DNA from: Gammaproteobacteria bacterium
GTDB lineage: Bacteria > Pseudomonadota > Gammaproteobacteria > Steroidobacterales > Steroidobacteraceae
Direction: 5' to 3'
DNA: 64,000 bases
Assembly (NCBI GenBank): GCA_005878835.1
Contig: VBMV01000061.1
Location: forward strand, 1-64,000
How positions within the stretch are numbered: position 1 is the stretch's first letter; every line of letters begins with the position of its first letter. Positions 50,770 through 58,820 of this stretch are shown piece by piece. The notes under the pieces are model-generated. The model did not search any database and was not told the origin of the DNA. It saw nothing but the letters and a program-made list of their open reading frames with translations. Position numbers and translations under genes: made by a program.

Positions 50770-51560
50770 GTCGCGCGCGTCTCGCGGCCGCCGCGCTCGC
50801 GCTCGGCGCGCTGGCCGCCTGTGGCGGCGTCGCGATCAAACCCGATGCGGTCCTGCCCCGGCCGCTGCTGCAGCCCTTGCCCAGTACCGTCGGGCTCGTC
50901 CTTCCGGAGGAGCTGCGCAATTACGTGCACAAGGAGACACGCTGGGGTGTCGAGTGGCACATTGCGCTGGGCCCGGGGCACGTGCACCTGCTGCGCGACA
51001 TCTTCAAGGACTCGTTCCGCGAGGTGCGGGAATTCAAGGATCTGGAGGCGGCGCGCGCCGCCACGGGGCTCAGGGCGGTGTTCGAGCCGCTGATCGACCA
51101 GTATTCCTTCGTGATCGACCGCGACACCGGCGGACGCTACGACGCCGCCACCATCCGCTACCGCATCAATGTCTACACACCACAGGGGGAGAAGGTCGAC
51201 ACCCTGTCCCTCACCGGTTATGGCAGCGAGCTCGCCAAGGGCCTCTCGAGCGGCAAGCCGCTCGAGCGCGCCACGCTCGCGGCCATGCGTGATGCGGCGG
51301 CGAAATTCCTGGTGCAGTTTCCGCAGCAGGCCCTCGCGCAGCAGCTGGCGCACGACGAGCCGCTCACGGTGCAGTCGGGCGTCGGCACCGCCGCCAATGT
51401 GCTGATCGAGGCGGTGCCGATCGAGGAAGGCGGTGCGGACACGGATGCGGGGGCGGCGCCGACACCGGCCCAGCCGCCATCGCCCGGCGCCGTGCCCGCG
51501 ACGCCCGCGCCACCGGCACCTGCGGCCGACGCCCCGAAGGCGCCCGGCGCCGGGCGGTAG
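50727..51560 (+). CDS. Lipoprotein, last gene of the kinase/VWA cluster
   Basis: 277 residues. A long basic N-region precedes a lipoprotein signal (LAAAALALGALAAC, lipidated Cys32). The mature domain (LRNYVHKETRWGVEWHIALGPGHVHLLRDIFKDSFREV; YSFVIDRDTGGRYDAATIRYRINVYTPQGEKVDTLSLTGYG) resembles LptE/YajG-like periplasmic alpha/beta lipoproteins. A Pro/Ala-rich tail of about 50 residues follows. The gene overlaps the end of VWA gene 2 by 43 bp, strong evidence of co-translation. Its stop abuts the stop of the convergent TPR gene. Confidence 0.8.
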   Translation: MRAERRHVRRHEALGRARLAAAALALGALAACGGVAIKPDAVLPRPLLQPLPSTVGLVLPEELRNYVHKETRWGVEWHIALGPGHVHLLRDIFKDSFREVREFKDLEAARAATGLRAVFEPLIDQYSFVIDRDTGGRYDAATIRYRINVYTPQGEKVDTLSLTGYGSELAKGLSSGKPLERATLAAMRDAAAKFLVQFPQQALAQQLAHDEPLTVQSGVGTAANVLIEAVPIEEGGADTDAGAAPTPAQPPSPGAVPATPAPPAPAADAPKAPGAGR

Positions 51561-52905
51561 TCAGGGCTGGCGCGGCCGCTTCGACAGGAGCTTCTCGACC
51601 AGCGTGACGCCTTCGGTATCCACCGGCTCGCCGTTCAGCAGGCGCGGCGCGTAACGGGCGCGCCTCACCGCGGCCAACACGATCTTCTGCTGCGCGGCCG
51701 TGGCATCGCTGCCGCTCGTGCTCACGTTGGCGGTGTGCCCGTCGCGCTTCACGGTGAAGGTCGCCTGCACCGAATGCTCGTCGGTGTTGTCGCGCTCGGC
51801 GAGCGGTGAGCGTGCCGCCGACGAGGCCGGCGTCCGGTAGGCCAGTTGCCTCGGCGCATCGAGCGGTGCGGTCGAGCCGGCCTGCTGGAATTCCTTCCAG
51901 GCCTCGCGGTAGCGCGCCAGGCTCCTGTCGGCCTGATCGGCGCACAGATACCAGTCGCCCAGCTCCATCAGGGACGTGCCGCGCAGCTCATGATCGACCG
52001 GCTGCATCTTGTCGATGGTCTGCAGCGCGAGCAGCAGCGCCTTCTCGCCGTCGGGGTTCAGTCCGCGCCCGGCATGCTCGGGCAACCCGCTGAGGCTCGA
52101 CTGCGCGAACGGGTCCACGTACTGGGCGGTTTCCTCGTCGCTGCCGTTCGTGGCCTCGAGCCGGTAGCTGCGCGCGATCCCCAGCAGCGGGTCGATCACC
52201 AGGCGTGCGGCGCGACTGCCGGCACCCTCGGCGATGGTGAGCTCACGGGCGTACGCGGCGCGCGCGGAAGGGTAGCGGCCCATATGCTCGAGCCAGTGCG
52301 CATAGCGATCCACCGGGCGGATGACGCGCCGATCGGTGCTGCCCCAGGCGCTCTGGGCGACCCGCACCGCGTACTGCCTCGCCATGGCGCTCGAGACTCA
52401 CCAGGCTGCCGATCAGCGGATCGAGGATCGGCAGCTGCCCGGGGTTCAGCAGGCCGTCGAGATTGCGGCTCAGATCGAGCGCGCGCTGCAGCGTGACGCT
52501 CGCATCCTCATACTGCCGGGTGGCGTAATAAGTTGCACCGAGCCCCTGCAGCGGGCGCAACAGCAGCCGGTCGCCGTTGCCGCCGGTGTCGGCGGCGATT
52601 TTCACGCTGCGCAGGTAGACCTCCTCGGCACCCTTGTAGTCGCCCATGCGGTACCGGGTGGTGCCGAGATTGGCCAGCGGATTGACCAGCTCGCGATCCT
52701 TGGCGCCGTACTGCTCCTGAGTGAGCGCCACCAGCTTCTCGGCCAGCGGCAGCGCGTCCGGGTAGCGGCGTGCATCGAACGCCGCACGGAAGTCCCGGTA
52801 TACCGCCACCCGCTCGGCATCGGTCACGGCGAGCGCCACGGCCGGCGCCAGCACCGCCGCCGCCAGCACCGCCGCCGCCAGCATCAGCCGCTTCAAGGGT
52901 CTCAC
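51561..52905 (-). pseudogene. TPR protein with TonB-like C-terminus, broken by a frameshift near 52380
   Basis: Two overlapping frames read as one protein. The first (from GTG 52905) has a signal peptide and TPR helices (YPDALPLAEKLVALTQEQYG, YKGAEEVYLRSVKIA, YEDASVTLQRALDLS) up to LVSLERHGEA, where recognisable sequence ends. The second (from ATG 52385) continues RQYAVRVAQSAWGS...RYAHWLEHMGRYPSARAAYARELTIAE, then TPR helices and a TonB-like C-terminal domain (ATFTVKRDGHTANVSTSG...ARYAPRLLNGEPV). A single-base slip would rejoin them at about residue 175. Alternatives are a sequencing error, true decay, or two coupled genes using the ATG embedded in GCCATGGCG. Confidence 0.65.
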
Positions 52906-53077
52906 CGGGCGCGCCCATGGTCAGCGCACAACGCGCTGTGAGAAATGGTAGCACCGCGATGCGGCCCGGTGCGCCGCCGGCGCAGCGCCGGGGCGCTGCA
53001 GTGGCGCAACAGCGCGCGCGCCTTGCCGCGGGAAGCGTGCGCTTCTAAGCTGTCGGAAAACAACATCCGCGGTTGCG

Positions 53078-53818
53078 ATGAGGGGTGCACCGATGGCAGG
53101 CGCAGAAGGGCAGCTCGCGCTGCTGGCCGGAGCGAGCGGGCTTGCCGGGGGCTACGCGCTCACAGCGCTCCTCGAGGCGCCGGACATCAGGCGCGTGCTG
53201 GCCGTTTCACGGCGACCGCTCGGGCGTGAGCATCCGCGACTCGCCAATCGCATCGTGCAATTCGAGCACCTCGAGGCGCAGCTCAAGGGCGCCAGCTGCG
53301 AGGTTGCATTGTGCTGTCTTGGCGCGACCCTGCGCCAGGCCGGCTCGCAGGAGCGCTTTCGCGCGGTCGACATCGAGTGCGTGCTGGCGTTTGCGCGCGC
53401 CGCCAGGGCGGCGAATGCCCGGCGCTTTGTCATCATATCGAGCGTGGGCGCGGACCCCGGTGCGCGCAACTTCTACCTGCGCACCAAGGGCGAGATGGAG
53501 CAGGGGCTGGTGGAAACGGGCTTCGAATCGCTGGATATCCTGCAGCCCTCACTGCTGCTCGGCTGGCGCGGCGAGACGCGCCCGCTGGAGCTCGCGGCAC
53601 ACGCCTTCATGCCGCTGGTGAATCCACTGCTGCGCGGCCGGTACATTCCCTACCGTGCCATCCCGGCGCGTACCGTGGGCGAGGCCATGCTCGGCGCAAT
53701 TCGCAGCGGTCGACGCGGCGTGCAGCGCTACACCTACGAGGGTATCGGGACGCTGGCGCGCCTGGCGGCTTCGCGCACGCGCGCGCCGGCGCAGCCCAAG
53801 GCGCCCGCCCGCACTTAG
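53078..53818 (+). CDS. NAD(P)-binding Rossmann oxidoreductase (HTATIP2/YbjT-like)
   Basis: A 246-residue atypical short-chain dehydrogenase. It has AGASGLAGGYALTALL (GxxGxxG nucleotide site, about residue 17), AVSRRPLGR, CEVALCCLGATLRQAGS, RFVIISSVGADPGARNFYLRTKGEMEQGL (active-site-like YLRTKGE) and LDILQPSLLLGWR. Members include CC3/TIP30 homologues that bind NADPH, with poorly defined roles. The start may be ATG 53078 or ATG 53093. Its C-terminus (RAPAQPKAPART) is basic. The next gene starts 2 bp after the stop. Confidence 0.85.
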   Translation: MRGAPMAGAEGQLALLAGASGLAGGYALTALLEAPDIRRVLAVSRRPLGREHPRLANRIVQFEHLEAQLKGASCEVALCCLGATLRQAGSQERFRAVDIECVLAFARAARAANARRFVIISSVGADPGARNFYLRTKGEMEQGLVETGFESLDILQPSLLLGWRGETRPLELAAHAFMPLVNPLLRGRYIPYRAIPARTVGEAMLGAIRSGRRGVQRYTYEGIGTLARLAASRTRAPAQPKAPART

Positions 53819-53819
53819 C

Positions 53820-54299
53820 TTGCGCGCCGCGCTCGCCATCGCCGTCGCGCTGCTCGCCGCCGCGTGCAGCAGCCTTCCGGCGACCCCGCCCGCGTCCCCG
53901 CAACAGGGGGCAGCGATCGCGCAGGCGGCGGCAGCGCTGGTCGGGACCCGCTACCGGTTCGGCGGCGCCGACGCGGCCGGCTTCGACTGCAGCGGGCTGG
54001 CGCGGTACGTGCACGAGCGCGTCGGCGTGGCCATTCCGCGCACCGCCGCCGAGCAGCAGCGCGCGGCGCACCCGGTGCCGCTCGCCGAGCTCGCGCCCGG
54101 GGACCTGGTATTTTTCCGCATCCGCCAGCGCGGCATCGATCACGTCGGCGTCTATGCCGGCGGCGGCCGCTTCATCCACGCGCCGCGCGCGGGCCTGACC
54201 GTGAGATACGGCGACCTGCGCGGCGGCGGCTTCTACGCGCGGCGTCTGGTGGGCGCGGGCCGCTTCTGGGACCGTGGCACGCCACCCTCGCCGCGGTGA
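53820..54299 (+). CDS. NlpC/P60 cysteine peptidase lipoprotein
   Basis: 159 residues from a TTG start. A lipoprotein signal (LRAALAIAVALLAAAC) ends in lipobox LAAAC. The NlpC/P60 domain has catalytic Cys in FDCSGLARYVHERVG, PGDLVFFRIR, His in IDHVGVYAGGGRFIHAP, and GFYARRLVGAGRFW. It should cleave peptidoglycan stem peptides at the inner face of the outer membrane. TTG was chosen because it starts the signal peptide and lies 1 bp after the preceding stop; an upstream frame only overlaps the neighbour. Its TGA is the first base triplet of a 22-bp tandem repeat. Confidence 0.85.
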   Translation: MRAALAIAVALLAAACSSLPATPPASPQQGAAIAQAAAALVGTRYRFGGADAAGFDCSGLARYVHERVGVAIPRTAAEQQRAAHPVPLAELAPGDLVFFRIRQRGIDHVGVYAGGGRFIHAPRAGLTVRYGDLRGGGFYARRLVGAGRFWDRGTPPSPR

Positions 54300-54391
54300 G
54301 ACATCGCCCTCGCTGCGATGAGACATCGCCCTCGCCGCGGTGAGACATCGCCCTCGCCGCGGTGAGACATGCCCTCACCGCTGTGAGACAT
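54297..54391. repeat. 22-bp tandem repeat beginning at the nlpC stop codon
   Basis: Four copies of TGAGACATCGCCCTCGCCGCGG-like units (54297-54318, 54319-54340, 54341-54362, 54363-54383) plus a partial fifth (TGAGACAT, 54384-54391). The first TGA is the stop codon of the upstream gene. Copies differ at a few positions only, so the array is recent. It precedes the c-di-GMP riboswitch by about 90 bp. This and the riboswitch account for the 371-bp gap 54300-54670. Confidence 0.85.
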
Positions 54392-54482
54392 AAAGCGACG
54401 CGCCATAGGTATAAGCCCGACGTGAGAGGCGCGGCACATTATCGGCACTTGACTGCAATCGGCGACGCTTTGACACTGGCGC

Positions 54483-54568
54483 CTCAGTGACAACGGCAAA
54501 CCCGTCGAAAGACGGGGACGCAAAGCTACCGGTCTAAGGGACGTTCCTATGACGGCGGGGCCGCCACG
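54483..54568 (+). ncRNA. Cyclic-di-GMP-I (GEMM-I) riboswitch
   Basis: The GEMM-I core is plain: GGCAAACCCGTCGAAAGACG (54494-54513; P2 with a GAAA tetraloop) then GGGACGCAAAGC (54514-54525), ACCGGTCTAAGG, and a second stem ending GACGGCGGGGCCGCCA (54551-54566), which supplies the tetraloop-receptor side. Members bind c-di-GMP with nanomolar affinity and switch downstream genes tied to motility, biofilm and envelope. The only co-directional downstream gene starts at 54671. Confidence 0.9.
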
Positions 54569-54664
54569 ATTCGCGCGCCAGGCGCGAGCGCTCGCACTCC
54601 TACCGTCGCGCGAATCAGCGCAGTCCCCGAAGACCGTGTGCGTTGAGTGTTTGGGTTTTCGGGG
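54568..54664 (+). promoter_or_regulatory. Possible expression platform of the c-di-GMP riboswitch
   Basis: Two helices lie between aptamer and start codon. GATTCGCGCG (54568-54577) pairs perfectly with CGCGCGAATC (54607-54616). CCCCGAA (54625-54631) pairs with TTCGGGG (54658-54664), which would hide the purine-rich GGGGAAG just before ATG 54671. The second suggests translational control. No T-run marks a terminator. This is inferred from complementarity only. Confidence 0.5.
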
Positions 54665-54670
54665 AAGTCT

Positions 54671-56257
54671 ATGATAGCCACGTCGAACTTTTCTTCGGTG
54701 CGTGCCGGCGCCGAAGCCAGGCATACCGAGGCACCGGCGGCCAGCGCCGCGCCGTTCGTTCTCAACCTCTGCTCGTCGACGACGCCGATGGCGCTGGCGC
54801 AGACGGATCTGCCGGAGCTCAAGCGCTTCACGTTCTTCGTCAGCCGGCGCTTCGAGGAAGGGCGGGAGCGCTTCCGTCTGCACATGGGCTATTTCGCCAC
54901 GCTGGCCGAGGCCGAGGAGTGGCTGGGCGTCGTGCGCGAGATCTACCCGGGCGCCTGGGCCGGTGAGGCCCCGGGCCGCAAGCTGCGCGAGCGAGCCTCG
55001 GCTGCGGCCGCCGCCCAGGCCCGGCATGCCGCGGGACCTCAGCCGCGGGTCGCGCCCGCGCCCTCGCGCGCCCCGGCTGCCGCGGCTGCGTTGCCCGGCG
55101 CGCCGAACCCCCTTCGCGTGCCCGTCGTTCACGCTGCGCCGCCTGCGGCGCGGCGCGCCGCCGCGGCGCCGGTGGTGGCTGCGCCTGTCGCCCGGCCCGC
55201 CGTGCGCCGCAGCACCCCGCCTGCTCCGGCGCGCACACCCCCGGCCGCAGCGAGTTCCGCCGCGCGCTCCCCGGGCCGGAGCGTCAGACCGGTGTTTGCA
55301 GACTCGAACGTGCGCGAGGTGCTCGCGGCGCTCGGCGATGCCAGCGCCACCGGCGAGACGCGCCTGATGCATGCGCCGCCGCCGCCGCGCGCGACCCCGC
55401 CCGAGAGCCCGCTCTCCGACACGCAGGTGTTGAGGATGCTCGAGACTCGCCGCCCCGAGGGCCGCGAGCCGCCGTCCGCCGAGGCCCCGCATGGCAGCAT
55501 TCCGATGCTCAAGCCCGACGATACCGGGACGCGCCGGTCGCTCAGGGAGGCCGTCGCCAACAACGCGCCGGTGTCCTTTGCGGTGCAGTTGCAATGGTCG
55601 GTGCAGCCAGCCGAGCTCGACAAGGTGCCTGCGCTGGCCATCTTCAGCGCCTACACCCTGTATACCGTCGAGGGCAGCCGCGACGGGCGCAAGTGGTATG
55701 GGCTGCGTCTCGGCTTCTTCAGCGACGCCATCTCCGCCAAGCAGGTCGCCCACTACGTGCGCTCGGAATTCGCCTCGGTCGCCGTGGTGCCGGTGAGCCC
55801 CCAGGAGAAGACGCGCGCGACGGATCAGGACGTGAAGGCCGCGACGCGGGCGGCTCCGGTCGCAACCCGCTCGCGTGCCGCGGACGAGTTCAAGCTCATC
55901 GACGACGACAGGGCGAACATTGCGGTGGCGGCGCTGCTGCACGGCAGGCAGCAGGCGGCAGGCAACCCGGGGGTTGCGCCCTCAGCCAAGGCGACGTCGA
56001 AGGTGGCGGCGGGCCGCACCGTGCGCCAGCCCACCAAGGGCCGCACCCGCGCCAAGGTGGGTGCGCGCGAGCGCCGTGGCCCGCACACTCTGGAGGAGAC
56101 GCTGGAGATTCTCGGCGCGAGTCAGCTCACGATCGATAACGGCACCGGCGAGACCCTCAACGACTCGGGGGTGCGTCACCTGCGCGTCGAAGTGCAGAAG
56201 AATTCGCCGTTCACGCGCCTCCTCGAGCGCCTCAGCGAGCGGGTGAAGAAGCTCTAG
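54671..56257 (+). CDS. Two-domain SPOR-like protein under c-di-GMP riboswitch control
   Basis: 528 residues, no clear signal peptide or transmembrane helix. Two SPOR-like segments are seen: FVLNLCSSTTPM...LKRFTFFVSRRFEEGRERFRLHMGYFATLAEAEEWLGVVREIYPGAW (about 29-95), and SFAVQLQWSVQPAELDKVPALAIFSAYTLYTVEGSRDGRKWYGLRLGFFSDAISAKQVAHYVRSEF (about 305-370). Between and after are Ala/Pro/Arg-rich disordered regions. A last segment (HTLEETLEILGASQLTIDNG) precedes the basic C-terminus. SPOR domains bind denuded peptidoglycan, but without export signals this role is unproven. The riboswitch implies that its amount follows c-di-GMP. An upstream in-frame GTG (54647) is possible. Confidence 0.8.
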   Translation: MIATSNFSSVRAGAEARHTEAPAASAAPFVLNLCSSTTPMALAQTDLPELKRFTFFVSRRFEEGRERFRLHMGYFATLAEAEEWLGVVREIYPGAWAGEAPGRKLRERASAAAAAQARHAAGPQPRVAPAPSRAPAAAAALPGAPNPLRVPVVHAAPPAARRAAAAPVVAAPVARPAVRRSTPPAPARTPPAAASSAARSPGRSVRPVFADSNVREVLAALGDASATGETRLMHAPPPPRATPPESPLSDTQVLRMLETRRPEGREPPSAEAPHGSIPMLKPDDTGTRRSLREAVANNAPVSFAVQLQWSVQPAELDKVPALAIFSAYTLYTVEGSRDGRKWYGLRLGFFSDAISAKQVAHYVRSEFASVAVVPVSPQEKTRATDQDVKAATRAAPVATRSRAADEFKLIDDDRANIAVAALLHGRQQAAGNPGVAPSAKATSKVAAGRTVRQPTKGRTRAKVGARERRGPHTLEETLEILGASQLTIDNGTGETLNDSGVRHLRVEVQKNSPFTRLLERLSERVKKL

Positions 56258-58316
56258 TCCCGGCGTCGAACTGCGCCAGCATCCAGCGCCGGTACGCGTC
56301 CAGGTTGGGCTCGCGGCCGAGGAAGTCGCGCACCAGCTGCGCGGCGGGCCTGGTGGAGCCGGGCTCCAGCACCGCCTGCCGATAGCGCATGCCCGCCGGA
56401 CCGTGCAACAGGTTCTGCGGATCGAACTGCGCGAAGAAGTCCAGCGCGATCACCTTGTCGAGCACGTAGGTGTAGTAGTTCGAGCTGTAGCCGTTCAGGT
56501 GCGTGAAGCTCGCCCAGAAGTGATCGCCCGGCACGAACGCGTTGGTGTTGAAGCGCTCGAAATCGCGCCGGTAGACCGCGTCGAAGTCCAGCGTCGCCGG
56601 CGGCAGCGCATGGAAGTCCAGTGACACCGCCGTGTACATGAGCTGGCGCTGCTGGCCGCTGGCGCGCCCGTAGGCGTCGGCGCGGGTCATGCGCGTGAAC
56701 AGATCCCGGGGCAGCACCTCCCCGGTCTGGTAATGGCGGGCGAAGGAGGTCAGCACGCCGTAATCATGGAAGAACTCTTCCAGCATCTGCGAGGGCGCCT
56801 CGATGAAATCGCCCTCCACCAGGAAGCCGCCCTCGCCGACGAACGCGTTCTGGCTGCCGATGAGGTGATGCATGAGATGGCCGAACTCGTGCAGGAACAC
56901 CACCACGTCGCCGTACTGCATCAGGCCCGGGTCACCGGGCGTGCCGCCCGCGAAGTTGCACACCAGTACACCCTCGGGCAGCTGTCGGCCGTGGATACCG
57001 TAGGTGAGCGGCTGGGTGGAGAACCACTTGTCCTTGCCTGCGCGCGGATGCATGTCCAGGTAGATGCGGCCGAGCCTCACCTGGCCGTCGAAGACGTCGT
57101 AGGTGGTGACCGACGGATGCCAGGTGCGCACTGCGGCCACCGGTTTGATGTCGACATGAAACAGCGTCGCGGCGGTGGCGATCACGCCGCGCTCGACCTG
57201 AGCGTAGGGGAAGTAGGGCCGCACGCTCTGCGAGTCGAAGCTGAACCTGGCACGCCGGTACTGCTCCTGCCAGTAACGCGCATCCGCAGCCGAGATCTTC
57301 TGCAGCGACGGCTCGCGCTCCCGGGCGAATGCCAGCAGCGCCGCATCCTCGCGCGCACCCGGCTCGCGCGAGGCCGCATCGATGTTGCCGAGGTATTCGG
57401 CCAGCCTGGCCGGCGAGCCGATCATCTGGTCGGCCATGGCGAAGGCGGCCCAGGTCGGATAGCCCAGCAGGCGCGCCAGCTCCTCGCGCCGCGCGAGCAG
57501 CGCGCGCAGCGTCTCGCCGTTGGCCGGGTAACCGACCTGCTGGGCCGCGAGGTACAGCCTGCCGCGCAACTCCGCGCTGCTGGAGAACCTCTGCGCGGGC
57601 CAGCCATCCGGCGGGTCGGTCGTTATCCTGACGTGCCCCTCGGCATCGGCGGGGTGCGTGGCGAGGTAGTCCGGCGCCAGTCCGTCGAGCTGCCCCTTGT
57701 CGGCCACGGTCGTGCGCACGTCGTCGTGCACCGCGCGCTCGAATGCCAGGCCGAGCTCGGTGATCTTGTCCTGCAGCGCCTTGATCTTCGCCCGCGTGGC
57801 GTCGTCCTTGTCCACGCCGGCGAGGCGGTACTCGAGCAGGGTGTGCTCCAGATAGTGCCGGGTGCGCGCGTCCGCCGGCGCGGGCACCGCGGCGAGCGCC
57901 CGGTAGACCGGCTGGTTCAGGCTGAGCGCCGTATAGGCGGCATTCGCGGTCTGGGTGAGCGCCTGCGCCTTGTCGCGCAGCTCCTTGGTGGCACCCACAC
58001 CATACAACACGCTGGACTGTGCGACCGAGAGCATGAGCTCGTTCGCCGCATCATCGTACGGACGCAGGGTATTGCCCACGGTGCGCGCACTCTTCACGGC
58101 CAGCAGGCGCCCGATATCGGCGTCGGCGCGGCGCAGGCGCTCGTGCACCCACGCCTCGAGGGCCCCCGGGTCGTCGCCCGCCTCCCAGGCGTGCAGCTGC
58201 GCGGAGGCTAGCGCCCTGGCCGGTGCGGCGCCTGCCGCCCAGGCGGGCAGGGCGGCGCCGGCCAGCACGGCCGCGACGAACGGCAAATACTGCCCGCGGG
58301 GCGATCGCTCGACCAT
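56232..58316 (-). CDS. M3-family zinc oligopeptidase, exported
   Basis: 694 residues with a signal peptide (YLPFVAAVLAGAALPAWA, cleavage near residue 28). The thimet-oligopeptidase fold is complete; the zinc site is HEFGH at 476-480 with the downstream glutamate in EGDFIEAPSQMLEEFF about 25 residues later. The substrate-side Tyr/His region (FTHLNGYSSNYYTYV) is present. Members (Dcp, OpdA, PepF) degrade short peptides; export suggests periplasmic peptide turnover. ATG 58316 begins the signal peptide. Its 3' end overlaps the facing SPOR-like gene by 26 bp. Confidence 0.94.
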   Translation of the reverse strand: MVERSPRGQYLPFVAAVLAGAALPAWAAGAAPARALASAQLHAWEAGDDPGALEAWVHERLRRADADIGRLLAVKSARTVGNTLRPYDDAANELMLSVAQSSVLYGVGATKELRDKAQALTQTANAAYTALSLNQPVYRALAAVPAPADARTRHYLEHTLLEYRLAGVDKDDATRAKIKALQDKITELGLAFERAVHDDVRTTVADKGQLDGLAPDYLATHPADAEGHVRITTDPPDGWPAQRFSSSAELRGRLYLAAQQVGYPANGETLRALLARREELARLLGYPTWAAFAMADQMIGSPARLAEYLGNIDAASREPGAREDAALLAFAREREPSLQKISAADARYWQEQYRRARFSFDSQSVRPYFPYAQVERGVIATAATLFHVDIKPVAAVRTWHPSVTTYDVFDGQVRLGRIYLDMHPRAGKDKWFSTQPLTYGIHGRQLPEGVLVCNFAGGTPGDPGLMQYGDVVVFLHEFGHLMHHLIGSQNAFVGEGGFLVEGDFIEAPSQMLEEFFHDYGVLTSFARHYQTGEVLPRDLFTRMTRADAYGRASGQQRQLMYTAVSLDFHALPPATLDFDAVYRRDFERFNTNAFVPGDHFWASFTHLNGYSSNYYTYVLDKVIALDFFAQFDPQNLLHGPAGMRYRQAVLEPGSTRPAAQLVRDFLGREPNLDAYRRWMLAQFDAGTRASSPAR

Positions 58317-58326
58317 GGTGACTCCC

Positions 58327-58629
58327 TCAACCCTTGCCGAACAGTTTTTCCAGCTCAGTGCGCGCCTTGTCCACCTCTGCGGTGTTGGGCGGCGTGAACG
58401 CCGCGGCGCGCGGCTTGAAGTGATCACAGAAGTTCGCGTGCGTCTTGTCGTTCACTTCCTCCGCGGTCGGCTCGCGGCAGTGCTTGGCGACGCGCGTGTC
58501 GTACTCGATGCACATGCGGCACACGTGCAGCTCGGCGTGGCACTGCGGGCACTCCTCGAGCCGTCGCAGCGGCAGGGTGAGCTCGGCGAGCGGCGCCCCG
58601 CATTTCCAGCAGACCAGATCATGAGCCAT
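58327..58629 (-). CDS. Small zinc-ribbon protein
   Basis: 100 residues. A treble-clef/zinc-ribbon N-terminus carries CWKC (7-10) and CPQC (about 27-30), followed by CRMC (about 37-40), a Cys/His pair in KHCREPT, then an ND(K)THANFCDHFKPR motif. This matches a widespread proteobacterial family of small predicted zinc-binding proteins of unknown function. The start MAHDLVCWKC was chosen from the family; an upstream frame reads through the regulator remnant. It precedes the M3 peptidase gene by 10 bp and is likely co-transcribed. Confidence 0.85.
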   Translation of the reverse strand: MAHDLVCWKCGAPLAELTLPLRRLEECPQCHAELHVCRMCIEYDTRVAKHCREPTAEEVNDKTHANFCDHFKPRAAAFTPPNTAEVDKARTELEKLFGKG

Positions 58630-58647
58630 GGGCCTGGATATCATACA

Positions 58648-58809
58648 ATGCAGCTGCTGGCCGCGTGCCGCGGCGCCGTGAACAGCCTGCTGGCGGAAGT
58701 CGTCAAGGATCACATCCGCGAGCACCTCGTGGCGCGCCGGCCGCGCGCCGCGGCCACCGACGAGCTCATCGACGTCGCGCACAGTTCAAGTGAGACCGCC
58801 AGCGAGTGA
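58648..58809 (+). pseudogene. C-terminal remnant of a CsoR/RcnR-family (DmeR/FrmR) metal-responsive repressor
   Basis: Only 53 residues remain: MQLLAACRGAVNSLLAEVVKDHIREHL...DELIDVAHSSS. The stretch LLAACRGAVNSLLAEVVKDHIREH is the characteristic second helix of DUF156 repressors, which should be about 90 residues. The N-terminal helix with the family's Arg-rich DNA-contact segment and first metal-ligand residues is absent, and the space it should occupy now holds the start of the opposite-strand zinc-ribbon gene. A DmeR/RcnR regulator next to dmeF is the normal arrangement. The ATG lacks a ribosome site. Deletion or recombination at about 58640 is inferred. Confidence 0.7.
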
Positions 58810-58820
58810 GACCGCCAGCG
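58790..58820. repeat. 16-bp tandem duplication at the dmeR-remnant/dmeF junction
   Basis: GTGAGACCGCCAGCGA (58790-58805) is followed directly by GTGAGACCGCCAGCG (58806-58820). It extends the repressor remnant by a few codons past its original end and duplicates a potential GTG start for dmeF. Confidence 0.8.

Noticed and set aside
39398-51560. The kinase/FHA/VWA cluster as a type VI secretion or known phage-defence locus
   Set aside because: No sheath, baseplate, ClpV, VgrG, nuclease, toxin, ATP-dependent effector or reverse transcriptase is present; only the regulatory PpkA/FHA theme overlaps.
54297-54391. 22-bp repeats as a CRISPR array
   Set aside because: The copies are directly adjacent with no spacers, so it is a simple tandem repeat.
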